From NCBI RefSeq assembly GCF_001523745.2, contig NZ_CP013386.1, positions 1,984,001 through 2,048,000 on the forward strand: 64,000 bases of DNA. The letters run 5' to 3'. Below, piece by piece: positions 9,048 through 19,029 of this stretch. A program made the position numbers and the translations under genes. The stretch is from Burkholderia mayonis (GTDB lineage: Bacteria; Pseudomonadota; Gammaproteobacteria; Burkholderiales; Burkholderiaceae). Below the pieces are notes generated by a model, which saw nothing but the letters and a program-made list of their open reading frames with translations, was not told where the DNA came from and did not search any database. How positions within the stretch are numbered: position 1 is the stretch's first letter; every line of letters begins with the position of its first letter.

Positions 9048-9084
9048 GGGAATTCCTCGACGAATGAGATAATGCTCCAGATTG

Positions 9085-9150
9085 TAGGTCGATTTTTATC
9101 GTAAAACAATAATTAATGATTGTATAAATTTTATTATTTGTCACAAAACG
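9085..9150 (-). promoter_or_regulatory. AT-rich promoter/operator region of the DUF2975-XRE operon
   Basis: A pocket of about 60 bp with far more A/T than any neighbouring sequence lies 40-100 bp upstream of the DUF2975 start. It contains the near-palindrome CAATAATTAATGATTG (9107-9122; one central pair mismatched) and several TATA-like hexamers on the minus strand. Such a site suits binding by a Cro-type repressor, so I propose autoregulation by the adjacent XRE protein. Inference from position and symmetry only. Confidence 0.45.
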
Positions 9151-9249
9151 TGCATCGAACGACGCGTATTCGAACCTCGCCGGAAAGCACCGCGCGCAAC
9201 CGGCATGCGCCCGGCGCAAGCCGCCATGCCGGCTCGCCGTCCGACCGAT

Positions 9250-10605
<1,356 letters not shown>

Positions 10606-10648
10606 GGTTGGGCTCCGGCTGCGCGGCCCGCGGCCGCGTCGACCGCCA

Positions 10649-10677
10649 ATTCTGCCATCGGACTGCCAATCGTGGCA
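10649..10677. promoter_or_regulatory. Inverted repeats, candidate FisR upstream activator site
   Basis: The stretch holds TCTGCCA (10649-10655), CTGCCA (10661-10666) and TGGCAGA (10671-10677). CTGCCA-ATCG-TGGCAG is a perfect inverted repeat, and the outer TCTGCCA/TGGCAGA pair is a second, wider one. It lies about 110 bp upstream of the sigma-54 promoter and just beyond the fisR start, the usual place for an enhancer site. Assignment to FisR is inference. Confidence 0.55.
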
Positions 10678-10787
10678 GAGAACCTGCACGAAAACCGCTT
10701 CGACTGCGTCGCGCATCGCGCGACGTCGACGCAAAAACACGATATGAATCAAGTCCCTGCACCCGGCGATCGGCGATGCTGTCTGCT

Positions 10788-10804
10788 TGGCACGGTTCTT
10801 GTTC
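10788..10804 (+). promoter_or_regulatory. Sigma-54 (-24/-12) promoter for the pdo-sqr operon
   Basis: TGGCACGGTTCTTGTTC matches the sigma-54 consensus TGGCACG-N4-TTGCW at all positions of the -24 element and at TTG of the -12 element (GT instead of GC). Transcription would start near 10815, about 30 bp before the GTG start of the dioxygenase gene. This fits the divergent sigma-54 activator. Confidence 0.75.
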
Positions 10805-10846
10805 AATCGATCGCCATATCGATGAATCGGACCCAGGAGGAACTTC

Positions 10847-11740
10847 GTGACAACAGCGTCCAAGATGACCGTCGAAGGCTTTTTCGACCCGGCGACGTGC
10901 ACCCTCAGCTACCTGCTGCTCGATGGCGGCAGCGGCGAATGCGCGCTGATCGACAGCGTGCTCGACTACGACCCGAAATCCGGCCGCACGCGCACCGCGA
11001 GCGCGGACCAGCTGATCGCGCGCGTGAACGCCCTCGGCGCGCGCGTGCGCTGGCTCCTCGAGACGCACGTGCACGCCGATCATCTGTCGGCCGCGCCCTA
11101 TCTGAAATCGCACGTCGGCGGCGAGATCGCGATCGGCCGCCACGTGACGCGCGTGCAGGACGTGTTCGGCGCGCTGTTCAACGCGGGGCCTGCGTTCGCA
11201 CGCGACGGCAGCCAGTTCGATCGGCTCCTCGACGACGGCGACACGCTCGCGCTCGGTTCGCTGTCGATCCGCGCGCTGCATACGCCGGGCCACACGCCCG
11301 CGTGCATGACCTACGTCGTCACCGACGGGCGCGCGGCGCGCGAGGCGGCCGCGTTCGTCGGCGATACGCTGTTCATGCCGGACTACGGCACCGCGCGCTG
11401 CGATTTCCCCGGCGGCGACGCGCGCACGCTGTACCGGTCGATCCGCAAAGTGCTGAGCCTGCCGCCCGACACGCGCCTTTTCATGTGCCACGACTACCAG
11501 CCGAACGGCCGCGCGATGCAGTACGCAAGCACCGTCGCCGACGAGCTGCGCGAGAACGTCCACATCCGGGACGGCGTCACCGAAGACGACTTCGTCGCGA
11601 TGCGCACCGCGCGCGACGCGACGCTCGACATGCCGGTACTGATGCTGCCCTCGGTACAGGTCAACATGCGCGCGGGATGTCTGCCGGAGCCCGAGGACAA
11701 CGGCATGCGCTACCTGAAGATCCCGCTCGACGCGCTCTGA
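10847..11740 (+). CDS. pdo: ETHE1-like persulfide dioxygenase (MBL fold)
   Basis: A 297-residue metallo-beta-lactamase-fold protein expected to oxidise glutathione persulfide to sulfite with O2, using one Fe(II). Metal-binding motif HVHADH at 74-79, then '[15 protein letters not shown]', '[20 protein letters not shown]' and '[10 protein letters not shown]', which are the ordered signatures of the ETHE1/Blh branch. The GTG start at 10847 is set by AGGAGG (10835-10840) 6 bp upstream. It is the first gene after the sigma-54 promoter and is followed by the SQR fusion 52 bp on. It would consume the persulfide made by SQR. Blh-type proteins elsewhere carry DUF442 fused to this domain; here DUF442 is on the SQR instead. 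Confidence 0.9.
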   Translation: MTTASKMTVEGFFDPATCTLSYLLLDGGSGECALIDSVLDYDPKSGRTRTASADQLIARVNALGARVRWLLETHVHADHLSAAPYLKSHVGGEIAIGRHVTRVQDVFGALFNAGPAFARDGSQFDRLLDDGDTLALGSLSIRALHTPGHTPACMTYVVTDGRAAREAAAFVGDTLFMPDYGTARCDFPGGDARTLYRSIRKVLSLPPDTRLFMCHDYQPNGRAMQYASTVADELRENVHIRDGVTEDDFVAMRTARDATLDMPVLMLPSVQVNMRAGCLPEPEDNGMRYLKIPLDAL

Positions 11741-11792
11741 TCCGGCCCGCCTCCCCAACGACGACACGACTCACGACACGCACACGCAAACC

Positions 11793-13463
11793 ATGGATAT
11801 CCGCACGTTGACCGATACGCTGTCGGTCTCCCCCCAAATCGTCGCCGCCGATCTGCCGGCACTCGCACAGGCGGGCTTTCGCTCGATCGTCTGCAACCGG
11901 CCGGACGGCGAAGGCCCGGACCAGCCGACCGTCGCCGAGATCGAGGCCGCCGCGGAGCCGTTCGGCATCGCGGTCCGCTACCTGCCCGTCGACTCGGGCA
12001 AGGTCACCGACGCACAGGGCGAACAGTTCGGCGCGCTGCTCGGAACGCTTCCGGCGCCCGTGCTCGCTTACTGCCGCACCGGGATGCGCTCGGCGACGCT
12101 GTGGGGGCTGTCGCAAGCGGGGCTGCGGCCGCTGAACGATATCGTCGCGGCGGGCGGCGCGGCCGGCTACGATCTCGCCGCGCTCGGACGCCGCATCATG
12201 CAGCGCAGCCAGAGCACGACGACGCAGACCATCGAGTCGAGCCACGACATCGTGATCGTCGGCGCCGGCGCGGCGGGCCTCGCGGTCGCGTCGAGCCTGC
12301 TCGCGCGCGATCCGACGCTCGATGTCGCGGTGATCGATCCGGCCGACGCCCATTACTACCAGCCCGGCTGGACGATGGTCGGCGCAGGCGTGTTCCAGCC
12401 GCAGACGACCGCCCGCCGGATGGCCGCCGTGCTGCCGCGCGGCGTGCACTGGATCAAGGCCGCCGCCGCCGCGTTCGAGCCCGATACGCATACGGTCGTG
12501 CTCGACGGCTGCCGGCTCGTCCGCTACAGGCAGCTCATCGTCTGCCCGGGCTTGAAGCTCGACTGGCACGCGATCGACGGCCTGCCCGAGACGCTCGGCA
12601 AGAACGGCGTCACGTCGAACTATCGCTACGATCTCGCGCCGTACACGTGGCAGCTCGTGCGTGCGTTCGGCGGCCGCCGCGCGTTCTTCACGCAGCCGCC
12701 GATGCCGATCAAGTGCGCGGGCGCCCCGCAAAAGGCGATGTATCTGTCGGCCGACCACTGGCGGCGCACGAACCGCCTCGACCACGTCGACATCGAGTTC
12801 TTCAACGCGGGCGCGGCGCTCTTCGGCGTCGCCGACTACGTGCCCGCGTTGATGGAGTACGTGAAGCGCTACGACATCGCGCTGAACTTCGGCCACAACC
12901 TGACGGCGATCGACGGAGCGGGCAAGCGCGCGACGTTCGCGCGCACGCTGCCGGAAGGCGGCGTCGAGACGATCACGCGCGAATTCGACATGATCCACGT
13001 CGTGCCGCCGCAGAAGGCGCCCGACTTCGTCCGGGCGAGCCCGCTCGCCGACGCGGCCGGCTGGATCGACGTCGATCCGGCGACGCTCAGGCACAAGCGC
13101 CACCCGGACGTGTTCGCGCTCGGCGACGTGACGAACACGACGAACGCGAAGACCGCGGCCGCCGCGCGCAAGCAGGCGCCCGTCGTCGCGCACAACGTGC
13201 TCGCCGCGCTCGGCCGCGCGCATGGCGAGGCGACCTACGACGGCTACGGCTCATGCCCACTGACCGTCGAGCGCGGCAAGATCGTGCTCGCCGAGTTCCT
13301 GTACGGCGGCAAGGTCGCGCCGACCTTCCCCGCCTGGCTCATCGACGGCAAGCGCCCGTCGCGGCTCGCGTGGCTGCTCAAGGAGCGGCTGTTGCCGCCG
13401 CTCTACTGGCAGGCGATGCTCAAGGGTCGCGAATGGCTCGCGAAACCCGAGATTACCGGCTGA
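11793..13463 (+). CDS. DUF442 - sulfide:quinone oxidoreductase fusion protein, copy 2
   Basis: A 556-residue protein with the same architecture as the gene at 5651. DUF442 domain with 'CRTGMRSATLW' (Cys about 94), then FAD motif 'GAGAAGLAVASSLLARDP', 'IVCPGLKLDW' and 'IKCAGAPQKAMYLSADHW' of type II SQR-like enzymes. The C-terminal position that in human SQOR has a second redox cysteine (GDCTN) reads 'GDVTNTTNAKT' here. It lies 52 bp after pdo and 38 bp before the TauE/SafE gene, so it is co-transcribed with them, presumably under FisR. Role: sulfide to persulfide/polysulfide, feeding the dioxygenase. No strong ribosome site is visible; ATG at 11793 aligns with copy 1. Confidence 0.9.
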   Translation: MDIRTLTDTLSVSPQIVAADLPALAQAGFRSIVCNRPDGEGPDQPTVAEIEAAAEPFGIAVRYLPVDSGKVTDAQGEQFGALLGTLPAPVLAYCRTGMRSATLWGLSQAGLRPLNDIVAAGGAAGYDLAALGRRIMQRSQSTTTQTIESSHDIVIVGAGAAGLAVASSLLARDPTLDVAVIDPADAHYYQPGWTMVGAGVFQPQTTARRMAAVLPRGVHWIKAAAAAFEPDTHTVVLDGCRLVRYRQLIVCPGLKLDWHAIDGLPETLGKNGVTSNYRYDLAPYTWQLVRAFGGRRAFFTQPPMPIKCAGAPQKAMYLSADHWRRTNRLDHVDIEFFNAGAALFGVADYVPALMEYVKRYDIALNFGHNLTAIDGAGKRATFARTLPEGGVETITREFDMIHVVPPQKAPDFVRASPLADAAGWIDVDPATLRHKRHPDVFALGDVTNTTNAKTAAAARKQAPVVAHNVLAALGRAHGEATYDGYGSCPLTVERGKIVLAEFLYGGKVAPTFPAWLIDGKRPSRLAWLLKERLLPPLYWQAMLKGREWLAKPEITG

Positions 13464-13501
13464 TCGCCGCCCTTCGCTGACAACGTCCGGAACAACGAAG
13501 C

Positions 13502-14308
13502 ATGCTGATTTCTCTGGTGCTTGGCAGCATCGTCGGTGCGGTGCTGGGTCTGACGGGCGCGGGCGGCGGCATTCTCGCCGTCCCCGCGCTCGTCGTCGGG
13601 ATGGGCTGGCCGATGCAGCAGGCGACGCCCGTGGCGCTCGTCGCGGTCGCGGGCAGCGCGGCGCTCGGCGCGCTCGAGGGCTTCCGGCGCGGACTCGTCC
13701 GCTATCGCGCGGCGCTGCTGATGGCCGCGGCCGGCGCGCCGCTGACGACGCTCGGCGTGCGGCTCGCGCACGTGCTGCCGCAGCGCATGCTGCTCGCCCT
13801 CTTCGCGCTCGTGATGCTGATCGTCGCGGTGCGCCTGCTGCGCCAGGCGCTCGCACATGCGGCGGGAGCGCCGCGCCGCTCGCCGCTTTGCGTCGGCCAC
13901 ATCGATCCCGACACCGGACGCCTCGTCTGGTCGTGGCCCGCCGGCATCGCGCTAGCATCGACGGGCGCGCTGACGGGGCTGATGACGGGCCTCCTCGGCG
14001 TCGGCGGCGGCTTCGTGATCGTGCCGATGCTGCGCAAGTTCACGAACGTGACGATGCACGGAGTCGTCGCGACGTCGCTGATGGTGATCGCGCTCGTCGG
14101 CACGGGCGGCGTGATCGCGACGATGATAAGCGGCACGCCGGCGCCGCTCGACGTCACGCTGTGGTTCACCGTGACGACCGCGCTCGGGATGGCGGCCGGG
14201 CGCTGGGTGTCGCGCTTCCTGTCCGCGCGGCACGTGCAGACGGGCTTCGCCGTCGCGCTCGTGTGCGTCGCGGTCGGGCTGCTCGGGAAGGCGGCGCTCG
14301 GCGTCTGA
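13502..14308 (+). CDS. TSUP (TauE/SafE) family sulfite/anion exporter
   Basis: A 268-residue polytopic membrane protein with about eight segments in two homologous halves; each half begins with the family signature ('LTGAGGGILAVPALVVGMGW' near residue 18 and 'GLLGVGGGFVIVPMLRKF' near 165). TauE/SafE proteins move sulfite or other sulfur oxyanions and organosulfonates. As last gene of the pdo-sqr operon it is well placed to export the sulfite produced by the persulfide dioxygenase (inference from context). Complete. Confidence 0.88.
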   Translation: MLISLVLGSIVGAVLGLTGAGGGILAVPALVVGMGWPMQQATPVALVAVAGSAALGALEGFRRGLVRYRAALLMAAAGAPLTTLGVRLAHVLPQRMLLALFALVMLIVAVRLLRQALAHAAGAPRRSPLCVGHIDPDTGRLVWSWPAGIALASTGALTGLMTGLLGVGGGFVIVPMLRKFTNVTMHGVVATSLMVIALVGTGGVIATMISGTPAPLDVTLWFTVTTALGMAAGRWVSRFLSARHVQTGFAVALVCVAVGLLGKAALGV

Positions 14309-14322
14309 CGCGCGGCCGGCGT

Positions 14323-14446
14323 TCACGTGCCCGCGCCCCCTTCCAGATATGCCCGAACGACCAGCAGCCGAAACTGCTCGTCATACTTCGCCATGAAAAA
14401 CGCCCCAAAGGTCGGATCGGTGTCCAACCTGTGGGGTGCAGCTCGA
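14323..14446 (-). mobile_element. Remnant of an IS3-like element: terminal repeat plus first codons of orfA
   Basis: On the minus strand a sequence ending/beginning with GCACCCCACAGGTTGGACAC (14421-14440 region) is followed by an ATG at 14394 that encodes MAKYDEQFRLLVVRAYLE, then a stop at 14323. This is the start of an IS3-family orfA transposase ('MxKYDEQFKLxVV' type) preceded by the element's terminal inverted repeat. The rest of the transposase is missing, so it is a scar, not an active copy. It lies between the sulfur operon and the polyamine transporter genes, both reading toward it. Family named from motif memory. Confidence 0.55.
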
Positions 14447-14552
14447 ACGCGGGCTTTTTCCTGAACTTCGCTCAGACTGACGTGCGACCGACGTCCGACG
14501 TCTCGGCCGCCGGGCTACCCGCCGATCTCCGCGCGGCCGGCCCGCCGTCGAA

Positions 14553-15371
14553 TCAAACGGCCTCCGCCATCCGCCGCCGCTCCTGACGCAGCATCACGTA
14601 GTTCGCGGCCACGACGCCGATCGTCACCGCGGCGATGAAAAGGGTCGCGAGCGCGTTCATCTCGGGATTGAGGCCGAGACGCACGCGCGAGAACACGACG
14701 AGCGGCAGCGTCGTCGAGCCGGGCCCGGACAGGAACGCGGACAACACCAGGTCGTCGATCGACAGCGTGAACGACAGCAGCCAGCCCGATACGAGCGCCT
14801 GCGAGATCAGCGGCAGCGTGATCGAGAAGAACACCTTGAACGGCGTCGCGCCGAGGTCGAGCGCGGCCTCCTCGAGCGACGGGTTCAGCTCGCGCACGCG
14901 CGACTGCACGATGATCGCGACGTACGAGATGCACAGCATCACGTGGCCGAGCCAGATCGTGAACATCCCGCGGCCGGCCGGCCATCCGAACCACTTGCCG
15001 AGCTCGATGAACAGCAGCAGCAGCGAGATGCCCTGGATCACCTCGGGAATCACGAGCGGCGCGTTGATCATCCCGCTGTAGAGCGCGAAGCCGCGAAAGC
15101 GGCCCATCCGCGCGAGCACGAAGCCCGCCCACGTGCCGATGAAAACCGACGCGAACGCGGTCATCACCGCGATCTTCAGTGACAGCCACGCGGCCGAGAT
15201 CAACTCGTCGTCCTCGATGAGCGCCGTATACCAGCGCGTCGAGAAACCGGACCAGACAGTGACGAGCTTTGACTCGTTGAACGAGTAGACGACGAGGCTC
15301 GCGATCGGGATATACAGGAATCCGAAGCCGATCGCGAGCATCAACACCTGCAGAAAGCGATTCGGCTTCAT
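14553..15371 (-). CDS. potI: Polyamine ABC transporter permease (PotI/PotC type)
   Basis: A 272-residue inner-membrane permease with about six segments and the cytoplasmic EAA loop 'EEAALDLGATPFKVFFSITL', which docks with the ATPase. The opening 'FLYIPIASLVVYSFNESK' and 'LSIDDLVLSAFLSGPGSTTL' are typical of PotC/PotI permeases for putrescine or spermidine. Its start overlaps the stop of the upstream permease by 4 bp (ATGA), showing translational coupling. Last gene of potF-potA-potH-potI. Confidence 0.92.
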   Translation of the reverse strand: MKPNRFLQVLMLAIGFGFLYIPIASLVVYSFNESKLVTVWSGFSTRWYTALIEDDELISAAWLSLKIAVMTAFASVFIGTWAGFVLARMGRFRGFALYSGMINAPLVIPEVIQGISLLLLFIELGKWFGWPAGRGMFTIWLGHVMLCISYVAIIVQSRVRELNPSLEEAALDLGATPFKVFFSITLPLISQALVSGWLLSFTLSIDDLVLSAFLSGPGSTTLPLVVFSRVRLGLNPEMNALATLFIAAVTIGVVAANYVMLRQERRRMAEAV

Positions 15372-16297
15372 CGACGGCGGCCCTCTTGCTCCTTCGCCTG
15401 GAAGTGCTGGAACATCGCCATCGGCACGAGGAGCAGCAGCACCATCGCGCAGGTCACGGCCGAGGCCATCGGCCAGTCCGCGTTGTTGAAGAACTCGTTC
15501 CACATGACGCGGCCGATCATCAGCGTGTTCGCGCCGCCGAGCAGTTCGGGAATCACGTACTCGCCGACGGCCGGAATGAACACGAGCAGGCAGCCCGCGA
15601 TGATCCCGTTCTTCGACAGCGGCAGCGTGATCTGCACGAACGCCTTCCACGGCCTCGCGCCGAGGTCGTACGCGGCTTCGAGCAGGCGCAGGTCCATCTT
15701 CACGAGGTGCGCGTAGAGCGGCATCACGAGGAACGGCAGGTACGAATAGACCATCCCGATGTAGACGCCGATATTCGTCCGGTACAGCTCGATCGGCGTG
15801 CTGATGAGGCCCGTCCATATCAGGAAGTTGTTGAGCAGCCCGTTGTTCTTCAAGATCCCGATCCATGCGTACACGCGGATCAGGAACGACGTCCAGAACG
15901 GCAGCATCACCGCCATCATCAACATGTTCCGCGTGCCGGGGTTCGAGCGCGCGATGTAGTACGCCATCGGATAGCCGAGCAGCAGGCACAAGAGCGTCGT
16001 GACCGCCGCGACGACGACCGAATTCACGTAGGTCGCGAAGTACAGGCTATCGCTGAAGAGGAACGCGTAGTGCTGCAGGTTCAGCGTGACGTGCAGCACG
16101 CCGTCTACGAGCGACGTGAGCTCCGTGTACGGCGGAATGCCGAGCTGGAGTTCCGCGAAGCTGATCTTGACGACGAGGATGAACGGCACGAGGAAGAATA
16201 GCACGAGCCAGAAGAACGGGCCCGCGATCACGGCCGTGCGCCCGGTGAGGCCGAACCGCTTCACCGGCCACGCGAGCAGGGACGAAAGCGCGTTCAT
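15368..16297 (-). CDS. potH: Polyamine ABC transporter permease (PotH/PotB type)
   Basis: A 309-residue permease with about six membrane segments and the EAA loop 'LLEAAYDLGARPWKAFVQIT'. 'RVYAWIGILKNNGLLNNFL' and 'GEYVIPELLGGANTLMIG' are characteristic of PotB/PotH proteins. It overlaps the ATPase gene upstream and potI downstream by 4 bp each, so all three are coupled. It forms the membrane channel heterodimer with PotI. Confidence 0.93.
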   Translation of the reverse strand: MNALSSLLAWPVKRFGLTGRTAVIAGPFFWLVLFFLVPFILVVKISFAELQLGIPPYTELTSLVDGVLHVTLNLQHYAFLFSDSLYFATYVNSVVVAAVTTLLCLLLGYPMAYYIARSNPGTRNMLMMAVMLPFWTSFLIRVYAWIGILKNNGLLNNFLIWTGLISTPIELYRTNIGVYIGMVYSYLPFLVMPLYAHLVKMDLRLLEAAYDLGARPWKAFVQITLPLSKNGIIAGCLLVFIPAVGEYVIPELLGGANTLMIGRVMWNEFFNNADWPMASAVTCAMVLLLLVPMAMFQHFQAKEQEGRRR

Positions 16298-17454
16298 GAC
16301 GTCAGCACCACGCCCGCCGCGGCGCTCCAGCGCACGTAGATCTCGTCGCCCCAGCCGGGCGAATCGAGGTCGGCGATCGCGAGGCTCGACACGTTCGCGA
16401 TCACGGTCTTTCCGGAATCGAGCTTCACGTGATACAGCGAGTAGCCGCCCATGTACGCGACGTTCGTGACGACGCCGTGCCCCCAGTTGTACGTGCCGTC
16501 GGCGGGCTTGCGCGTGAGCGCGATCCGCTCCGGGCGCACCGACACCGTGACCGGCATGCCGAGCGGGCCCGTGATTCCGTGGTTCACGTAGAGGCGACAC
16601 GGCAGGTCTGGCGACTCGATGAACACGTGATCGGGCTCGTCCTCGACGGTCGTGCCTTCGAACAGGTTCGTCGAGCCGATGAACTCGGCCGAGAAGCGGC
16701 AGTTCGGATATTCGTAGACTTCGTGCGGCGTGCCGATCTGCACGATCTGGCCCTCGCTCATCACGGCGAGCCGGCTCGCCATCGTCATCGCCTCTTCCTG
16801 GTCGTGCGTGACCATGATGCAGGTGACGCCGACCTTGTCGAGGATGTTGACGAGCTCGATCTGCGTGCGCTGACGGATCTGCTTGTCGAGCGCGGACATC
16901 GGCTCGTCGAGCAGCAGCAGCTTCGGCCGCTTGACGAGCGAGCGCGCGAGCGCGACCCGCTGCTGCTGGCCGCCCGAGAGCTGATGCGGCTTCCGGCTCG
17001 CGTAGCGCGCCATCTGCACGAGCTCGAGCGCGTCGCGCACGCGCTCTTTCAGCTCGGCCTTCGGCACGCCTTCCTGCTTCAGGCCGAACGCGACGTTCGC
17101 TTCGACCGTCATGTGCGGAAACAGCGCGTACGACTGGAACATCATGTTCACGGGCCGCTTGTACGGCGGCATCTGCGCGAGATCCTCGCCGTCGATCAGG
17201 ATCTTGCCCGACGTGATCGTCTCGAGGCCGGCGAGCATCCGCAGCAACGTGGACTTGCCGCACCCGGAGCTGCCGAGGAGCGCGAACAGCTCGCCCTTGC
17301 GTACGGTCAGATCGACGTTGCGCACCGCGAAGGTTTCGCCGAACTTCTTGACGACGTCGATGATCTGGACAAAGTTTTCGGCGCGCTCGTCGGCGCCCGT
17401 CTGAGGCCGATAGGACGGCGCGCCTGCCACCGCCGCGCCCGACTGACTATTCAT
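16294..17454 (-). CDS. potG: Polyamine ABC transporter ATP-binding protein (PotA/PotG type)
   Basis: A 386-residue ATPase that powers the polyamine importer. Walker [10 protein letters not shown] (about residues 60-68), Q-loop '[14 protein letters not shown]', signature LSGGQQQR, Walker B '[13 protein letters not shown]', H-loop '[11 protein letters not shown]', then a C-terminal TOBE-type domain (about 300-386). The N-terminal 30 residues ahead of the ABC core are variable. The gene comes about 95 bp after potF, with a hairpin in the gap, and overlaps potH by 4 bp. Confidence 0.92.
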   Translation of the reverse strand: MNSQSGAAVAGAPSYRPQTGADERAENFVQIIDVVKKFGETFAVRNVDLTVRKGELFALLGSSGCGKSTLLRMLAGLETITSGKILIDGEDLAQMPPYKRPVNMMFQSYALFPHMTVEANVAFGLKQEGVPKAELKERVRDALELVQMARYASRKPHQLSGGQQQRVALARSLVKRPKLLLLDEPMSALDKQIRQRTQIELVNILDKVGVTCIMVTHDQEEAMTMASRLAVMSEGQIVQIGTPHEVYEYPNCRFSAEFIGSTNLFEGTTVEDEPDHVFIESPDLPCRLYVNHGITGPLGMPVTVSVRPERIALTRKPADGTYNWGHGVVTNVAYMGGYSLYHVKLDSGKTVIANVSSLAIADLDSPGWGDEIYVRWSAAAGVVLTS

Positions 17455-17487
17455 GATGTGCTGCTGTGCTCCTACGTTTGACGAACA

Positions 17488-17512
17488 AAGCCCCCGGGGA
17501 CACCAGGGGCTT
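17488..17512 (-). terminator. Intra-operon hairpin between potF and the ATPase gene
   Basis: AAGCCCC (17488-17494) pairs with GGGGCTT (17506-17512) around an 11-nt loop, with no run of T after it on the minus strand. It sits between the potF stop and the ATPase start. Such a hairpin would stabilise the 3' end of a potF message or partly attenuate readthrough, giving more binding protein than membrane components. Role inferred. Confidence 0.5.
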
Positions 17513-17550
17513 CTCAGGGTTGCCGCGATACTGCGCGCTTCGGCTTCGCG

Positions 17551-18645
17551 TCAGCGTCCCGACTTCAGCTCGGTCCAGAGACGCGTTTGCAGGCGCTGGA
17601 TTTCAGGCGGCAGCGGCTTCAGCAGGAACAGCGTCTTCACGACGTCCGGATGCGGGTAGACGGCCGGATCGTTCGCGACGTCCGGACGCACGTACTTGCG
17701 CGCTTCCGCGTTCGCGCTCGGGTAATAGACCGCGTTCGTGATCGCCGCGTGAACCTTCGGATCCTCGATGTAGTTGATCCATTGCAACGCGGCATCCTTG
17801 TTCTTCGCATCCTTCGGAATCGCCATCACGTCGAACCACACGGGCGCGCCGCCCTTCGGAACGTAGTATTCGATCTTGTACGGCTTCTTCGCTTCGAGCG
17901 CGCGGTGCTTCGCGATCACGACGTCGCCCGACCAGCCGAACGCGAAGCAGATGTCGCCGCCGACCATGTCGTTGATGTAGCCCGAGGAGTTGAACTGCGT
18001 GATGTACGGGCGGATCTTCTTGAGCACCTGCATCGCGGCCTGGTAGTCGGCCGGGTTCGTGCTCATCGGATCCTTGCCGATGTAGTGCAGCGTCGCCGCG
18101 AACATCTGGTCCGGCGCGTCGAGCACCGACACGCCGCACGTCTTCAGCTTCGAGATGTTCTCCGGCTTGAACAGGATGTCCCAGTTGTCGAGCGGCACCT
18201 TGCCGAGGAGCTTCTGCGCCTTGTCGACGTTGTAGCCGAGGCCCGTCGTGCCGTACGCCCAGGGCACCACGTACTTGTTGCCCGGATCGGCGCCCGCGAC
18301 GAGCGCCATCAGTTGCGGATCGAGATATTTGAGATTCGGCAGCTTCGACTTGTCGAGCGGGGCGAAGATGCCGGCCTGGATCTGCTTGCCCGCATAGTTG
18401 CTGGTCGGCACGACGATGTCGTAGCCCGAGTTGCCGGTCAGGAGCTTCGCCTGCAGCGTGTCGTCGCTGTCGTAGTTGTCGTAGCGAACCTTGACGCCCG
18501 ATTGCTTCTCGAAGTTCGGGATCGTGTCCTTCGCAATGTAGTCCGACCAGTTATAGACGTTGAGCTGCGTATCCTTCGCCGCCGCCACCGATGCGCCCGC
18601 GCAGAGCGCAAGTGCCGTCAACCGGCCCGCCACCTTTGCCTTCAT
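17551..18645 (-). CDS. potF: Periplasmic putrescine/spermidine-binding protein
   Basis: A 364-residue secreted solute-binding protein. The signal peptide covers about residues 1-23 ('LTALALCAGASVAAA'), followed by the mature start 'KDTQLNVYNWSDYIAKDTIP', a hallmark of PotD/PotF proteins. Further signatures are 'YDNYDSDDTLQAKLL' and 'VPWAYGTTGLGYNVDKAQKL'. The start codon is set by GGAG just upstream (AGGGAGAACGGG-ATG). First gene of the transporter operon; it captures polyamine for PotH/PotI. Whether it prefers putrescine or spermidine cannot be decided here. Confidence 0.93.
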   Translation of the reverse strand: MKAKVAGRLTALALCAGASVAAAKDTQLNVYNWSDYIAKDTIPNFEKQSGVKVRYDNYDSDDTLQAKLLTGNSGYDIVVPTSNYAGKQIQAGIFAPLDKSKLPNLKYLDPQLMALVAGADPGNKYVVPWAYGTTGLGYNVDKAQKLLGKVPLDNWDILFKPENISKLKTCGVSVLDAPDQMFAATLHYIGKDPMSTNPADYQAAMQVLKKIRPYITQFNSSGYINDMVGGDICFAFGWSGDVVIAKHRALEAKKPYKIEYYVPKGGAPVWFDVMAIPKDAKNKDAALQWINYIEDPKVHAAITNAVYYPSANAEARKYVRPDVANDPAVYPHPDVVKTLFLLKPLPPEIQRLQTRLWTELKSGR

Positions 18646-19029
18646 CCCGTTCTCCCTGATCGAACCGATTCGATCGCCGTCAGCCTCGCCGCCGCGGCGC
18701 GCCGTTTCGCGCCGCCCCTTGAAAACCCCGAAAGCTACCACTAATCCGGCCCCGCCACAAAAATTTCCCGCCTTTGTCGCACAAACGGAACACATTTGCA
18801 CTTTTCGATTGCACGGCAGGTCACTGCGACGCAGCAGCTGGGCGCAATTTTATCGGGTTATCGCCGCGTGTCCATCCTCAAAAAAGGCCCGTGCACGACA
18901 AACGGATCATCTACCTTAAATTCAGGCAGCGCCCGTTCGTCGTTCCATATAGGAGGACGAGCCGCGTGCCCGTCCAAACATCACGCCCGCCCCGACTGTG
19001 CGCGGCGAACCATCCGTCGAACCGCCACC
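18646..19029. other. Divergent intergenic region between potF and mntH
   Basis: 384 bp without a supported gene. It must hold the promoters of potF (minus) and of the NRAMP gene (plus). A run AAAAAAGGCCC near 18882 and the sequence TATAGGAGG near 18948 are visible, but the latter is too far from the mntH start to be its ribosome site. I looked for a manganese riboswitch-like fold and did not find the conserved core. Confidence 0.5.

Noticed and set aside
18840..19029. Possible manganese riboswitch ahead of mntH
   Set aside because: I could not find the conserved core or paired elements; only a short A-run and scattered GC-rich arms.
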